This document shows, piece by piece, positions 25,956 to 35,320 of a stretch of 56,168 nucleotides of DNA (the first letter of the stretch is position 1; each line of letters opens with the position of its first letter). The notes below the pieces were generated by a model. The model was not told where the DNA came from. It made no database searches and saw only the letters and a list, made by a program, of their open reading frames with translations. A program made the position numbers and the translations under genes. This stretch comes from Acidobacteriota bacterium (GTDB lineage Bacteria > Acidobacteriota > Terriglobia > Bryobacterales > Bryobacteraceae). The stretch covers positions 1 to 56,168 of the forward strand of contig JACTMJ010000012.1 in assembly GCA_014584705.1 (NCBI GenBank). Direction: 5' to 3'.

Positions 25956-26636
25956 ATGAGAAATCTATCTGGCGTGCGCGGCGCGGTTCTCGGATTGCTG
26001 ATCGTCTTTGCGGCATGCTCCGGCTTCGCCGCGGAACGGATCGCCTTGTTCAATGGCAAGGATCTATCCGGCTGGCAGCATTATCTGTGGGATTCCGCCA
26101 ATAAGCGCGAAGATACGGCGACTCCGATGTCGGCCGTATGGAGCGTGAAGGACGGCATCCTCTATTGCAAGGGGAAGCCCACCGGCTACATCCGCACGGA
26201 GAAGGAATACGAGAACTACCGTCTTACGCTCGAATGGCGCTGGCCAGAAGGCACCACGAGAGGGAACAACGGCGTGCTTGTCCACACGACAACGAAGAAC
26301 GCTCTCGGCCAGTGGCCGAAGAGCATTGAGGTGCAACTCGCGCTGGGGGAAGCGGGCGATTTCTGGGTGATCGGAACGGATCTGGACGTCGAGAATGAAG
26401 CCGCGCGCAAGGAAGGCCGCCGGCATAAGAACCTCACCGACGGTTCGGAGAAGCCCGTCGGGCAGTGGAACCAGATGGAGATCGTGGCAAAGGGCAACAC
26501 GCTCACGGTTTACGTGAACGGGGTTCTGGTAAACAAAGCCACGAATCTCACGCAAAGCAAGGGCGCAATTTCGCTGCAATCCGAAGGCGCGCCGGCGATG
26601 TTCCGCAACATCTACCTCGAACCGCTCAAGCCGTAG
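25956..26636 (+). CDS. Exported DUF1080 (3-keto-disaccharide hydrolase-type) protein
   Basis: The 226-residue protein has a signal peptide ending near CSGFAAE, then the jelly-roll start ALFNGKDLSGWQ typical of DUF1080. YIRTEKEYENYRLTLEWRW, GNNGVLVH and SIEVQL follow the family pattern; E and D residues in these strands line the presumed active site. Family members include periplasmic hydrolases or lyases of 3-keto-glycosides. It stands alone, with a GGAGGA ribosome site 12 bases ahead. It could cooperate with the exported Gfo/Idh/MocA oxidoreductases of the left-hand locus, although it is 10 kb away. Confidence 0.88.
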   Translation: MRNLSGVRGAVLGLLIVFAACSGFAAERIALFNGKDLSGWQHYLWDSANKREDTATPMSAVWSVKDGILYCKGKPTGYIRTEKEYENYRLTLEWRWPEGTTRGNNGVLVHTTTKNALGQWPKSIEVQLALGEAGDFWVIGTDLDVENEAARKEGRRHKNLTDGSEKPVGQWNQMEIVAKGNTLTVYVNGVLVNKATNLTQSKGAISLQSEGAPAMFRNIYLEPLKP

Positions 26637-26709
26637 CGAGCCTTGCCGGATCGCGCGGGGAATTCATGCGGGACGGGCGGGTCTCGTTGAGATCAGCCCG
26701 GCCCCGGTT

Positions 26710-27756
26710 TCAGGCGCGTGCGCCGTGCGCCGTGGAAATGGCGCGTCGCAGGCGGTTCCAATCCGTATCGCTTGCCACGGTGCAATCCGCTCCCAGAATG
26801 AACTGGCGCGGAGCATTCTGGATCACCTTGCGGACTTCGGCCACCAGTTCCCGTTCGTCTCCCTTGGCGAGAATGCCATGGCGGTCAAGCCCTCCCATCG
26901 GCGGACGTCCGAAGAAATCGCTCAACTGCTGCATGGTGAGCGTCTTGCCGGTTAGCTTCGGGTTGCAATTCACGACGTGCCCAGGGTAATCCCGAACGGC
27001 GTCCAGGCTCGCGTAAGGCGCTTCGTAATCGCAGACGTGCAGGATGTTGAAGGGCAAACGTGCCTGCGCTTCCTTCATGGCCACCAGATCGAACGGTTTC
27101 ACGTACCTGGTGAAAATCTCCGGGCTCGGCAAACGCCCCGATTCCGAGCCCTGCGTGGACATGTAGAACCCATCCACGCCCGCGTCGATGCACGCCTTGA
27201 CGAAAAGCATCTGGTTCGCGGTGAGCGTCTCCAAGCCGCGCTTTACGGCATCCGGGTTCTCCTGAAGGTGCCGCTTGAGCAGGGCCTCTCCGGCGCACTG
27301 TCTCGCGCCCATGAAGGGCGAATAGAGCGTCATCAGAATAAGCGCGTCTTTCTTCGCGGCTTTCACGAGTTCGCGCACCGTGATGAGCAGGGGCTCATAG
27401 AAATCGATCCGCGCGGGCGGGATCTTGCTCCAATCCGCGGGCTGCTTCAGGTACGGCTGGCGCTGGTATGTCTGCTCGAACTGGATTTTCACGAAATCCA
27501 TTCCGGTGTGGCGAAAGAACTCCAGATGCCGTTTCGTAGCGGCGGAGCCCGCCTTCTCGTTAGGCCCAAAGTGGAGGAAGAAGGCCGCGGGAGTGTAGCC
27601 GGGCGTCGTGTTGCCCGCCAGCCAGGCAAGCATGCGGTCTCGCTTACTGCCCGAAGCATTCGCGCCGGGCGCGGAAGGCCTCGATTGAGGCAGTGAGCGG
27701 GCCAGCGGGGATGCGGCGGCGAAGGCAGGAAGCGTGAGGAAGGCGCGTCTGTTCAT
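26710..27756 (-). CDS. Tat-exported uroporphyrinogen-decarboxylase-like protein
   Basis: The protein (about 348 residues from the ATG at 27756) begins MNRRAFLTLPAFAAASPLARS, a twin-arginine-type signal. The body resembles the URO-D/methyltransferase TIM barrel: VKIQFEQTYQRQPY, a central VDGFYMSTQG strand and a C-terminal VIQNAPRQFILGADCTV. Heme-biosynthetic URO-D is cytoplasmic, so an exported member must do something else; members in Acidobacteria and Planctomycetes are uncharacterised. The ATG at 27756 is chosen because it opens the signal peptide; the frame is open to 27831. It converges with the DUF1080 gene. Confidence 0.75.
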   Translation of the reverse strand: MNRRAFLTLPAFAAASPLARSLPQSRPSAPGANASGSKRDRMLAWLAGNTTPGYTPAAFFLHFGPNEKAGSAATKRHLEFFRHTGMDFVKIQFEQTYQRQPYLKQPADWSKIPPARIDFYEPLLITVRELVKAAKKDALILMTLYSPFMGARQCAGEALLKRHLQENPDAVKRGLETLTANQMLFVKACIDAGVDGFYMSTQGSESGRLPSPEIFTRYVKPFDLVAMKEAQARLPFNILHVCDYEAPYASLDAVRDYPGHVVNCNPKLTGKTLTMQQLSDFFGRPPMGGLDRHGILAKGDERELVAEVRKVIQNAPRQFILGADCTVASDTDWNRLRRAISTAHGARA

Positions 27757-27897
27757 GACCGTAGGATACGCCAAATACGCCCGCTGCAACGGCGGGAAGC
27801 TCCCGCCTGAAGCCCGGCGGTGCCACAACAAGCGATGCCGGAAATGCTCGCCAAAAGGCGGCGGAGCGGCGTGATTGCAAGAGCCGTCCGTGGCGGT

Positions 27898-28164
27898 TTA
27901 GCGGCCGGACGGGCTGGCGGGTCCGTTAAGAATCCGCCTTGCACGGGAGGGAAGGAAGAGTCCGCACGGGCAGCTCTCCTTCAGCTCTTCCACGGCTTCG
28001 TCTACGGTCTGGTGGCCGTTCTGAATCCGCTCGATCACCTCTTGGGCGCGTTCCTCGGTGATGAAACCGTGATGGCACATCCCCTGCAGCCGTTCGACCT
28101 GTTCCGGGTAGGAATTGCTTCCGGATTTGAGCGTCACCTTCCGACCCGCGCTTCCTTTCGCCAT
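27898..28164 (-). CDS. Small hypothetical protein with His/Cys motif
   Basis: An 88-residue ORF, no family recognised. The central part (QVERLQGMCHHGFITEERAQEVIERI) looks like an amphipathic helix-turn-helix, and CHH with a later CPCG could bind a metal. The start has only a GGAG directly touching the ATG, so the ribosome site is poor. Composition of the middle region (charged helices, few Arg/Pro runs) resembles a real protein rather than a shadow frame. Nothing else competes for this stretch. Confidence 0.5.
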   Translation of the reverse strand: MAKGSAGRKVTLKSGSNSYPEQVERLQGMCHHGFITEERAQEVIERIQNGHQTVDEAVEELKESCPCGLFLPSRARRILNGPASPSGR

Positions 28165-28541
28165 CTCCGAATTGCACCCCCAACCAGCGTATCAATTGCC
28201 TGTAGAATACGGTCTCCGTGAAGAGGAATGCAACCCGATTTCGGCCTGAATTCGCGGAAAAGTGCGAAAAAAAAGACAGATTCATTTATTCCTAAACGTC
28301 ACTGCAGAGCTACGTTTCGGCTTAGCGCGATTAACTCCTAACCCTATCGGTAAACCGTTGATTCTATAACAAGATATCGACATCTGAAACTCTCCGCGAA
28401 ATTGCGGAGAAATTCTTCCGATTCCGTGCTTGCCCCGGAAATTGGGCTATCGAAAATCCCGGCATTGTTGGATTTTCGATGACCTGCTGGGCGGTTTCAG
28501 CGGCGCTGCCACGAGGACGGGCATAATAGAGGATTAGCTTT
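28165..28541 (+). promoter_or_regulatory. AT-richer intergenic region and structured leader upstream of mtnA
   Basis: This gap has two strong inverted repeats: TCTCCGC/GCGGAGA (28391-28397 with 28404-28410, 6-base loop) and a perfect 11-bp stem at 28449-28459 with 28470-28480 (ATCGAAAATCC, 10-base loop). Both lie in the probable 5' leader of mtnA, the second ending 61 bases before its start. I could not match a known SAM riboswitch class. The base composition is distinctly lower in GC than the surrounding genes. Confidence 0.4.
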
Positions 28542-29576
28542 ATGGTTGAAACGGTGGAATGGACAGAAGATGGGGTGCTCCTCATCGATCAGACGCGGCT
28601 GCCGCGCGAAAGCGTGTACGTCACCTGCAAGACCCATGAAGAGGTGGCGGTGGCCATCACGGACATGATTGTGCGCGGCGCGCCGGCGATTGGCGTCACC
28701 GCCGCCATGGGGGTCGCGCTGGGCGTGCTGGAAACCGATGCGCGGGACCTGCCAGATGCTTTCCCGAAGATTCTGGATCGCCTCGCGAATACACGGCCCA
28801 CGGCGGTGAATCTCTTCTGGGGACTTGAGCGGATGCGGGCGGTTTACGAGTCCGTGGCCGGCGAACCCATCGACGTCATTCGTGCCCGGATGGTGGACGA
28901 GGCAAAGCAGATCAAGATCGAAGATATCGCCATCAATCAGGCCATGGGCCGGTTTGGCGCGGAACTGATTCCCGACAATTCAACGGTGCTCACCCACTGC
29001 AACGCCGGCGCACTGGCTACGGCCGGGTACGGCACTGCGCTCGGCGTGATCCGCGCCGCGGTTTCCGCGGGCAAGAAGGTGGACGTTTTTGCCGATGAGA
29101 CCCGCCCGTTTCTGCAGGGCGCCCGGCTCACGGCCTGGGAATTGCAGCAGGACGGCATTCCGGTAACCCTGATTACCGACAACATGGCCGGGCACTTCAT
29201 GAAGGCGGGCCGGATTAGTTGCGTGGTTGTCGGAGCGGACCGTATTGCCGCCAACGGCGACGTTGCCAACAAGATCGGCACCTACTCCGTGGCGGTGCTG
29301 GCGAAAGAGAACGGAATCCCGTTCTACGTCGCCGCGCCCATATCCACCGTGGATCTGGCGCTGGCCACCGGGGACGAAATCCCCATTGAGGAACGCGCCG
29401 CGCGCGAGGTGACGCATGTGGGCGGCGTGGAACTGGCCCCGGCCGGAATCTCGGTGGCGAATCCGGCGTTCGACGTGACGCCGAATCGCTATGTCTCCGC
29501 CATCATTACGGAACGAGGCGTGGCGCGAAATCCCTATAACCAAACTCTCCGTGCGTTCGTCGAAGGAAAAGCATGA
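28542..29576 (+). CDS. mtnA: S-methyl-5-thioribose-1-phosphate isomerase
   Basis: The 344-residue protein converts 5-methylthioribose-1-phosphate to the ribulose form in methionine salvage. Catalytic Cys153 sits in [18 protein letters not shown] and Asp233 in [24 protein letters not shown] is the phosphate-binding signature. The length is standard. Its stop overlaps the start of a thioredoxin-fold protein by four bases. No other methionine salvage genes are in the window. The cytoplasmic enzyme is sometimes confused with eIF2B-like proteins, but both catalytic residues are present. Confidence 0.96.
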   Translation: MVETVEWTEDGVLLIDQTRLPRESVYVTCKTHEEVAVAITDMIVRGAPAIGVTAAMGVALGVLETDARDLPDAFPKILDRLANTRPTAVNLFWGLERMRAVYESVAGEPIDVIRARMVDEAKQIKIEDIAINQAMGRFGAELIPDNSTVLTHCNAGALATAGYGTALGVIRAAVSAGKKVDVFADETRPFLQGARLTAWELQQDGIPVTLITDNMAGHFMKAGRISCVVVGADRIAANGDVANKIGTYSVAVLAKENGIPFYVAAPISTVDLALATGDEIPIEERAAREVTHVGGVELAPAGISVANPAFDVTPNRYVSAIITERGVARNPYNQTLRAFVEGKA

Positions 29577-30118
29577 TCAATCGCATTTTCACCCTCGTTC
29601 TGCTGGCCGCCTTTGTGGTTGCGCTGCCGCTTTCGGCCGTCAACAATAATTCCAACCGGCGCGCTCCCGGCTGGGCATTGCCGGACCCGAATTTCAAGTT
29701 TCACGATCTGATGGACTACCGGGGCAAGGTGGTCCTGATTGAGTTCATGCAGACGAGTTGCCCGCACTGCGACGAATCGACCGCGCACCTGAAGGGTTTG
29801 GTCAGTCGGTATGGGCAGAATGTCGTGCTGATTCACATTGTCAATCCGCCGTCGTCCATGCAGGACGTGAAGAATTACATCGCGAAGCACCTGCTCACCT
29901 CGCCGATCCTTTTCGATTCCGGCCAGGTGGCGGCATCCTACTTGCAGCTTTCGCCGTCGAACCCCGGCTTTGACACTCCCCACCTCTTCGTCGTTGACCC
30001 CCAGGGCAAAATTGTCAATGATTTCGAGTGGTCCGCCGCCACGAAGAACATCTTCACCGGGAACGGCCTGGTGCCCATTTTGGACAATCTCATTAAGAAA
30101 GTTCCGAAATCTAAATAG
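29573..30118 (+). CDS. Exported thioredoxin-fold (TlpA/ResA-like) protein
   Basis: The 181-residue protein starts with a cleavable signal or anchor ([18 protein letters not shown]) and has the redox motif SCPHC after VVLIEFMQT, then a TlpA/AhpC-TSA fold ending in [15 protein letters not shown]. It should exchange disulfides or reduce thiols in the periplasm. It is coupled to mtnA by an ATGA overlap, although no shared pathway is obvious. CPHC rather than CxxC with Pro-Gly is nearer to DsbA/TlpA than to thioredoxin. Confidence 0.87.
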   Translation: MINRIFTLVLLAAFVVALPLSAVNNNSNRRAPGWALPDPNFKFHDLMDYRGKVVLIEFMQTSCPHCDESTAHLKGLVSRYGQNVVLIHIVNPPSSMQDVKNYIAKHLLTSPILFDSGQVAASYLQLSPSNPGFDTPHLFVVDPQGKIVNDFEWSAATKNIFTGNGLVPILDNLIKKVPKSK

Positions 30119-30201
30119 ATCCACCAAGGATTTCGCCGCTCGCACGTAGTTTAGGCAGGGGCTGGCTCCCTGACCGGACCCGGCAAGAGGAAACGCTCGT
30201 C

Positions 30202-31056
30202 ATGAATCACGTGAAATCCGCCATGCTGCTGGCGGCGCTGACCGCGCTGCTGCTGTTTCTAGGCCAGATGATTGCGGGCCAGAGCGGCCTGATGATCGCT
30301 CTGGTGATGGCGGTTGTCATGAATTTTGGCAGCTTCTGGTTCTCCGACAAGATCGTGCTGAGCATGTACGGCGCGCGGGAGATTACCGAACGCGATACGC
30401 CGGAGCTGTTCAATCTGGTTCGTCAGTTGGCCATGCGCGCGAATCTGCCGATGCCGCGCGTCTACGTGATTGACGAAGAAGCGCCGAACGCCTTCGCTAC
30501 GGGACGCAGCCCCGCCAAGGGAGCCGTGGCCGTCAGCGCGGGGCTGATGCGCATGCTCACCCGCGAAGAATTGGCCGGCGTCCTTGCGCACGAACTCTCC
30601 CACATTCAGAACCGCGACACGCTCATCATGACCGTCGCCGGGACGCTAGCGGGCGCGCTCAGCTATCTGAGCCAGATGGCGATGTGGGGCGCGATGTTCC
30701 GGAGCGGCGACGACCGGGAGGGGCCGAATCCGATTGCCGCGCTTGTCGGCATCCTGATCGCCCCGCTCGCGGCGGCGATCATTCAGATGGCGATTTCGCG
30801 ATCACGCGAGTATATTGCCGATGCCAACGGGGCCGAGATCAGCGGGGCGCCTCTGGGGCTCGCAAGCGCCCTAAAGAAGATTGAAGCGTATTCCCAGCGG
30901 ATTCCCATGCACCACGGCTCGCCCGCGACCGCGCACCTGTTTATCGTGAATCCGTTCAAAGGGGGGCTGGCCGGGCTCTTCCGCACCCACCCCGCGACCG
31001 AGGAGCGAATCGCCCGTCTGGAGCAGATGGCCCGGAGCGGCGAGTTTCGAGCCTGA
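30202..31056 (+). CDS. htpX: HtpX membrane zinc metalloprotease
   Basis: The 284-residue protein has two N-terminal transmembrane helices, the zinc site HELSH (H130, E131, H134), two more hydrophobic segments around residues 145-200 and the third ligand in SREYIADANG. VYVIDEEAPNAFATG is the family-specific strand ahead of the active site. It degrades misfolded inner-membrane proteins, with its active site facing the cytoplasm. The length and topology are normal. A ribosome site, AAGAGGAAA, precedes the ATG. Confidence 0.96.
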   Translation: MNHVKSAMLLAALTALLLFLGQMIAGQSGLMIALVMAVVMNFGSFWFSDKIVLSMYGAREITERDTPELFNLVRQLAMRANLPMPRVYVIDEEAPNAFATGRSPAKGAVAVSAGLMRMLTREELAGVLAHELSHIQNRDTLIMTVAGTLAGALSYLSQMAMWGAMFRSGDDREGPNPIAALVGILIAPLAAAIIQMAISRSREYIADANGAEISGAPLGLASALKKIEAYSQRIPMHHGSPATAHLFIVNPFKGGLAGLFRTHPATEERIARLEQMARSGEFRA

Positions 31057-31068
31057 TCTTTTCTTGCC

Positions 31069-31104
31069 GGCGGAACGCCTCACCGCGAGTGGATGCGTTC
31101 CGCC
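31069..31104 (+). terminator. Hairpin between htpX and the TerC gene
   Basis: GGCGGAACGC (31069-31078) and GCGTTCCGCC (31095-31104) form a perfect 10-bp stem with a 16-base loop, starting 12 bases after the htpX stop. There is no U-tract, so it may be an attenuating or mRNA-stabilising element. Confidence 0.4.
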
Positions 31105-31157
31105 ACACTCCCTTATCATAAAATCACGTGCTACCACCAAACGTTCACCTCTTCCCC

Positions 31158-32198
31158 ATGGCCGAATACTGGCCGTTTCTCCTTGGCTTCATCGCCTTTG
31201 TCATCTTCCTGCTGACGCTGGATTTAACAGTCTTTCACCGGCGGGCGCATGCGGATTCCATGCGCGTGGCGGGGCTGTGGGTAGTGTTCTGGGTGGCGCT
31301 TGCCGTCATCTTCAATGTCGGTCTCTATTTCTATTGCGTCTGGTGGTTCCCCCAGGAGGCCCGCCTGATGGCGATTCCGGGCTTTGACCCCGTGCAGGCG
31401 GCCCGGCAGGTTTCGCTCGAGTTTCTTACCGGCTATGTGATTGAAGAGTCGCTTTCCGTCGACAACATTTTTGTCTTCGTCGTGGTGATGAGCTATTTCT
31501 CGATTCCCGCGAAGTACCAGCACCGGGTACTCTTCCTGGGAATTATCGGCGCGATCATTTTCCGCGGGATCTTTATCGGCTTGGGGGCGCTGCTGATGAC
31601 GATCCACTGGGTGATTTACGTATTCGGCGCTTTCCTGATCTTTACGGGTATCCGCATGGCCTTTTCCGATGGGGAAGCGCCAGAGCCGGAGAAGAACCCG
31701 CTCATTCGCCTGTTCCGCAAGTTCATGCCGGTGACGCCCGTCTTCCATGGCCAGCACTTCTTCGTACGGCTGCAGGGCAAGCTGCACGCCACGCCGCTCT
31801 TCATCGTGGTGCTGTTCCTCGAAGCCACCGATATCGTTTTTGCGGTGGATTCCGTGCCCGCCATTTTCGCCGTCACGCGCGAACCGCTGATCGTGTTTAC
31901 GTCAAACATCTTCGCGATTCTGGGTCTGCGCGCGCTCTACTTTCTGCTTGCCGGGGCGATGGACAAGTTCTACCTGCTGCGCTATGGCCTGGCAGCCATC
32001 CTTGTCTTCGTCGGGCTCAAGATGGTGTGGCTCGATCACCTGGCCGGAGGCAAATTCCCGATCGGCTGGTCCCTCGGCATCATCGGGCTCATCCTGGCGT
32101 TGTCCGTGGTGATCTCTCTGCTGCGGCCGCTCAAGCAATCCGGCTCCGCCGAGAGCATCGACGAAGCCTCCCGCGACGACTCCGCGAAATCGGCCTGA
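31158..32198 (+). CDS. TerC-family integral membrane protein
   Basis: About 346 residues with some seven to nine transmembrane helices. Diagnostic TerC blocks are present: LTGYVIEESLSVDNIFVF and LFLEATDIVFAVDSVPAIFA, both with conserved acidic residues in membrane helices. TerC proteins are linked to tellurite resistance and to Mn2+ or Ca2+ export coupled to protein secretion. I use the ATG at 31158, beginning just before the first helix; a GTG at 31128 would add ten residues, and neither has a good ribosome site. No manganese (yybP-ykoY) riboswitch is recognisable upstream. Confidence 0.9.
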   Translation: MAEYWPFLLGFIAFVIFLLTLDLTVFHRRAHADSMRVAGLWVVFWVALAVIFNVGLYFYCVWWFPQEARLMAIPGFDPVQAARQVSLEFLTGYVIEESLSVDNIFVFVVVMSYFSIPAKYQHRVLFLGIIGAIIFRGIFIGLGALLMTIHWVIYVFGAFLIFTGIRMAFSDGEAPEPEKNPLIRLFRKFMPVTPVFHGQHFFVRLQGKLHATPLFIVVLFLEATDIVFAVDSVPAIFAVTREPLIVFTSNIFAILGLRALYFLLAGAMDKFYLLRYGLAAILVFVGLKMVWLDHLAGGKFPIGWSLGIIGLILALSVVISLLRPLKQSGSAESIDEASRDDSAKSA

Positions 32199-32205
32199 TC
32201 GCCGC

Positions 32206-34083
32206 CTATCGCAGGACGACGCCGCGCTCGTTCAAGAGCGTCCCGGTGAGCCGAAGCATGTTGAGCCGGTTGCGATTGTAGTTGATTCTCTCCGTGACTA
32301 CGCGCTGGTCCGCCGTAATCAGGTCGGTCTGCGCGGATTGCAGAAAGAAGAGCGTAGTCGTTCCAAGGTCGTACTTTTTTTGCTCCGCTTCCAGGCGCTT
32401 CTGCGCAAAGTCGCGGGCAATAGAGGCAAGGCGCACGCTCTCTTTGCTGGCGTCCAGATTGTTGATCGCGTTCAGAACATCCAGACGGACCGACTGCTCG
32501 AGTTGCCGGATCTGCAGCATGGTGGATTTCTTCTGGACGAGCGAATCCGCGTAGTCCGCCGCGGCACGGCGATCCCGCAGCGGCAATTGGAGTTGCAGAG
32601 CGAAGCTGTATGTGGGGAAATTGAATGCGAGCGAATCCCCGTAGGCGGACCAAAGTCCGATTTGCCGGGCAATCTGGCCCGTATCCCGATCAAGGAAATC
32701 ACCCCCGCGCCCCGCGCCCGAGTAGCGCAGGTTCAGCGAAAGGTTCGGCCGCATGGCGTTCGAAGCGGAACGGAGCGAATACTCATTCCCCAGAAGCTGC
32801 TGACGCTGGGCAAGCAGGTCCGGCCGCGAATGCAGTGCCTGCTCGACCATCGCTTCGCGGTCGATCGTTTCCGCGCCGGAAGGCGGCGCAATCGTGTCGG
32901 TAAACTCGATGGGAAGGGCGCGCATGGTTGGGTTGAGATCGATTCCCATTTGCTGGCGCAAGTTGTCCTCGGTTCGGGCAAGGCGGAACCGTGCCTGCGT
33001 CAGGTTTACCTGCGCCTGCGCAAAATCCGCCTGCGGCTGAAAGATATCCAGCTCCGGAATGGCGCCCAGTTCCAGCTCACGCTGCGCGCGCTTCAGGGAG
33101 GCGTCGCGAAGGTTGAGGGCCGCTTCCTGCACACGCAAATTTTCTCTTGCTTCGAGATAGTCCCAATAGGCGGTCTCCGCCTGGGAAAGCAACTGCGTCA
33201 CCTGGTTCTCAAACTGAAATTCGTTCGTCTTTAACGCGTTTCGCGCAATCAGGATGGGAAGACGATTCACCGCCGTCCCCCGGCCACGCAGCAATGGTTG
33301 GGTCACATCCACCTGGAAGCTCGTATTCAGCCCAGGGTTGAAAGTGAGGAACTGGTTGTTACTGCTCGTACGATTGACGTTGGTTCCCACGGTCACCTGG
33401 GTACCGGAGAGAAACGTCTGCTGGTAGTTGAGGCTCGATGGCTGCGTGAGGGTGCTCACCACGCCGGCGCCTTCCAGCTGGCTGGTGGCGGGCGTTTCGC
33501 TTCGGGTTGCGCGGAAGTTGGTGTTGACGGTGGGGTCGAGGAACGCCATCGCCCTCTGGATGGCGTTCTTCGGCGTTTCAAGCAGCACCTTTTGCAGCGC
33601 AATGCCGGTGTTGTTGGCAAGAACCAGATCGAGGTACGACGGCAGCGTAAGGCGCAGTTTCTTGTCGACCACGTAGTCTTCGAAACCGCGTGTCGGCTGG
33701 ATTTCCACCTTCACTTCATGCCTTCCGAGAGCCCTCTCGAAGTACGCCGGCGTTCCGAAGATCGGGGCACGGCGTGCGTCTTCGAACGAGAAGCCGGGGC
33801 TGGCAACCGGGTGCTCAAGAGAGACCACCGGTTCGAATCGATTCTCTACTTTCACCGGCGCGGCTTCCGCAGCACTGGCGCTGGCGGGAACGGCCGCGGC
33901 GGGCGCGCCTTCCGGCGTCTGCGACTTCGCCGGGGATGGTGTCGAGGCCTGCGCGGACGGCGAGGCCGCGGCTGTGGCCGCTCCCGCGTCCTGACCCATC
34001 ATGGGAAGCGCCGTCGCCAGCGAGAGAGACAGTCCAAGAATCAATCGGGAAGAATAACTGGTTCGTTGCATTAGGTTACTCAT
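32206..34083 (-). CDS. TolC-family outer-membrane efflux protein
   Basis: The 625-residue protein has a signal peptide (LILGLSLSLATALPMMG), an Ala/Pro/Ser-rich linker (about residues 30-80), and two TolC repeats of long helices, e.g. QVNLTQARFRLARTEDNLRQ and LEQSVRLDVLNAINNLDAS. It forms the outer-membrane channel of a tripartite pump. Its ATG (34083) overlaps the permease stop; an in-frame ATG at 34071 is the alternative. It is the last gene of a four-gene efflux cluster with a permease and two adaptors. The longer frame from 34152 is inside the permease gene. Confidence 0.9.
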   Translation of the reverse strand: MSNLMQRTSYSSRLILGLSLSLATALPMMGQDAGAATAAASPSAQASTPSPAKSQTPEGAPAAAVPASASAAEAAPVKVENRFEPVVSLEHPVASPGFSFEDARRAPIFGTPAYFERALGRHEVKVEIQPTRGFEDYVVDKKLRLTLPSYLDLVLANNTGIALQKVLLETPKNAIQRAMAFLDPTVNTNFRATRSETPATSQLEGAGVVSTLTQPSSLNYQQTFLSGTQVTVGTNVNRTSSNNQFLTFNPGLNTSFQVDVTQPLLRGRGTAVNRLPILIARNALKTNEFQFENQVTQLLSQAETAYWDYLEARENLRVQEAALNLRDASLKRAQRELELGAIPELDIFQPQADFAQAQVNLTQARFRLARTEDNLRQQMGIDLNPTMRALPIEFTDTIAPPSGAETIDREAMVEQALHSRPDLLAQRQQLLGNEYSLRSASNAMRPNLSLNLRYSGAGRGGDFLDRDTGQIARQIGLWSAYGDSLAFNFPTYSFALQLQLPLRDRRAAADYADSLVQKKSTMLQIRQLEQSVRLDVLNAINNLDASKESVRLASIARDFAQKRLEAEQKKYDLGTTTLFFLQSAQTDLITADQRVVTERINYNRNRLNMLRLTGTLLNERGVVLR

Positions 34084-35320
34084 AGCGCATGGCTTCGACG
34101 GGATCGAGCTTCGCAGCCTGCACCGCGGGGTAAATTCCAAAAAGGAGTCCAATAAAAACGGATACGCCGAACGCGACGGCGATGGAGGAAACCGTTACCA
34201 CGGTGCTCCATCCGGCGGCGGCCGCGATCACCCAGGAAAGCGTGAAGCCGAAGGCGATCCCAATGAGACCGCCGACGATGGAGATCATGACCGCCTCGAC
34301 AAGGAACTGCCGCACAATATCGGCTTGCTTGGCGCCAATCGCGCGGCGGATGCCAATCTCGCGGGTCCGTTCGAGCACCGTCGCCAGCATGATGTTCATG
34401 ATGCCGATGCCGCCCACCAGCAGCGAGATGCCGGCAATGCAGATCATCACCACGCTGAAGATAAAGCTCGTCTGGCGGCGCTGCTCCAGCAACTGCGCGG
34501 GAATCACCACCGTGAAATCTCCCGCGTCCTTGTGCGTGGCGCTCAGAATCGCCTGGACCACGTTGGCGGCTTCGACGGAATCCACCTTGTCCTTCACCCG
34601 GATGTAGATCCCGTCGATCTCGTCCTTCAGATAGCTGTTGTTATCTTCAAAGCGGCGCAGCACGGTGTTCAGCGGCGCGATGATCAGGTTATTCCGGTTG
34701 CTTGCCTCCAGGCCCTCGACGTCGGCGGTGGCCTGCTGGTTGAGTACGCCGATCACCTGTAGCCACTGGCTATTCACCTTTACCCACTTGCCCACGGCGT
34801 CGTCGTATCCCAGCAGGTTCACCTTCGCGGTTTCCCCAAGCACGCAGACCGGGGCTGAGGCCACGTTCTCGCTCTCGGTGAAAAAGCGCCCCGAGATGAT
34901 CCGCAGGCTGTTGATCTCGGCGAAGTTCGGGAGAACGCCGATCAGTTGCGGAATCTCCTCCTGGGTCTTGGGGTAGGTCGAAGTCGGCTTGAAGCGCTTC
35001 CGTGGCGTGAGTTCGTCTATTCCGCCGACATTCTCTTCAATTGCCCGATAGTCCCGGAAGCTGAGTCCCGGAGAAATCACGCGGCGCGCCTGCAGTTCGT
35101 CGCGGTCCACCGCCTCCTTGGCTTCGATGATGATGTTGTTGACACCGAGCATGTCGATGTAGCGCAACATTTCGGCCTGAGCGCCCTCCGTGATGGAGAG
35201 CATCGCCACCACCGCGCCGACGCCGAAAATCATGCCGAGCATCGTAAGCAGGGTTCTAAGTTTATGCACGACGAGGCTGGCCAGCCCCATCTGCAGGTCG
35301 GGAATCATGCTGCCAAACAC
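34076..35320 (-). CDS. MacB-type ABC transporter permease without ATPase domain
   Basis: The 414-residue protein has an N-terminal transmembrane helix (LRTLLTMLGMIFGVGAVVAML), a large periplasmic MacB core domain (about residues 50-260) and three C-terminal helices of the FtsX domain, with RTREIGIRRAIGAKQADI between helices 2 and 3. There is no Walker A, so the ATPase subunit must be encoded elsewhere. It is translationally linked to the upstream HlyD-type adaptor (one-base overlap) and to the TolC gene. It probably exports a small molecule, lipid or peptide from the periplasm. Confidence 0.93.
   Translation of the reverse strand: MFGSMIPDLQMGLASLVVHKLRTLLTMLGMIFGVGAVVAMLSITEGAQAEMLRYIDMLGVNNIIIEAKEAVDRDELQARRVISPGLSFRDYRAIEENVGGIDELTPRKRFKPTSTYPKTQEEIPQLIGVLPNFAEINSLRIISGRFFTESENVASAPVCVLGETAKVNLLGYDDAVGKWVKVNSQWLQVIGVLNQQATADVEGLEASNRNNLIIAPLNTVLRRFEDNNSYLKDEIDGIYIRVKDKVDSVEAANVVQAILSATHKDAGDFTVVIPAQLLEQRRQTSFIFSVVMICIAGISLLVGGIGIMNIMLATVLERTREIGIRRAIGAKQADIVRQFLVEAVMISIVGGLIGIAFGFTLSWVIAAAAGWSTVVTVSSIAVAFGVSVFIGLLFGIYPAVQAAKLDPVEAMRYE

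Noticed and set aside
28165-28541. SAM-type riboswitch upstream of mtnA
   Set aside because: The stems are real but I could not match the conserved core of any SAM riboswitch class; kept only as an unnamed structured leader.
31057-31157. Manganese (yybP-ykoY) riboswitch upstream of the TerC gene
   Set aside because: TerC genes are often preceded by this element, but the spacer has only a simple 10-bp hairpin and none of the conserved loop sequences.
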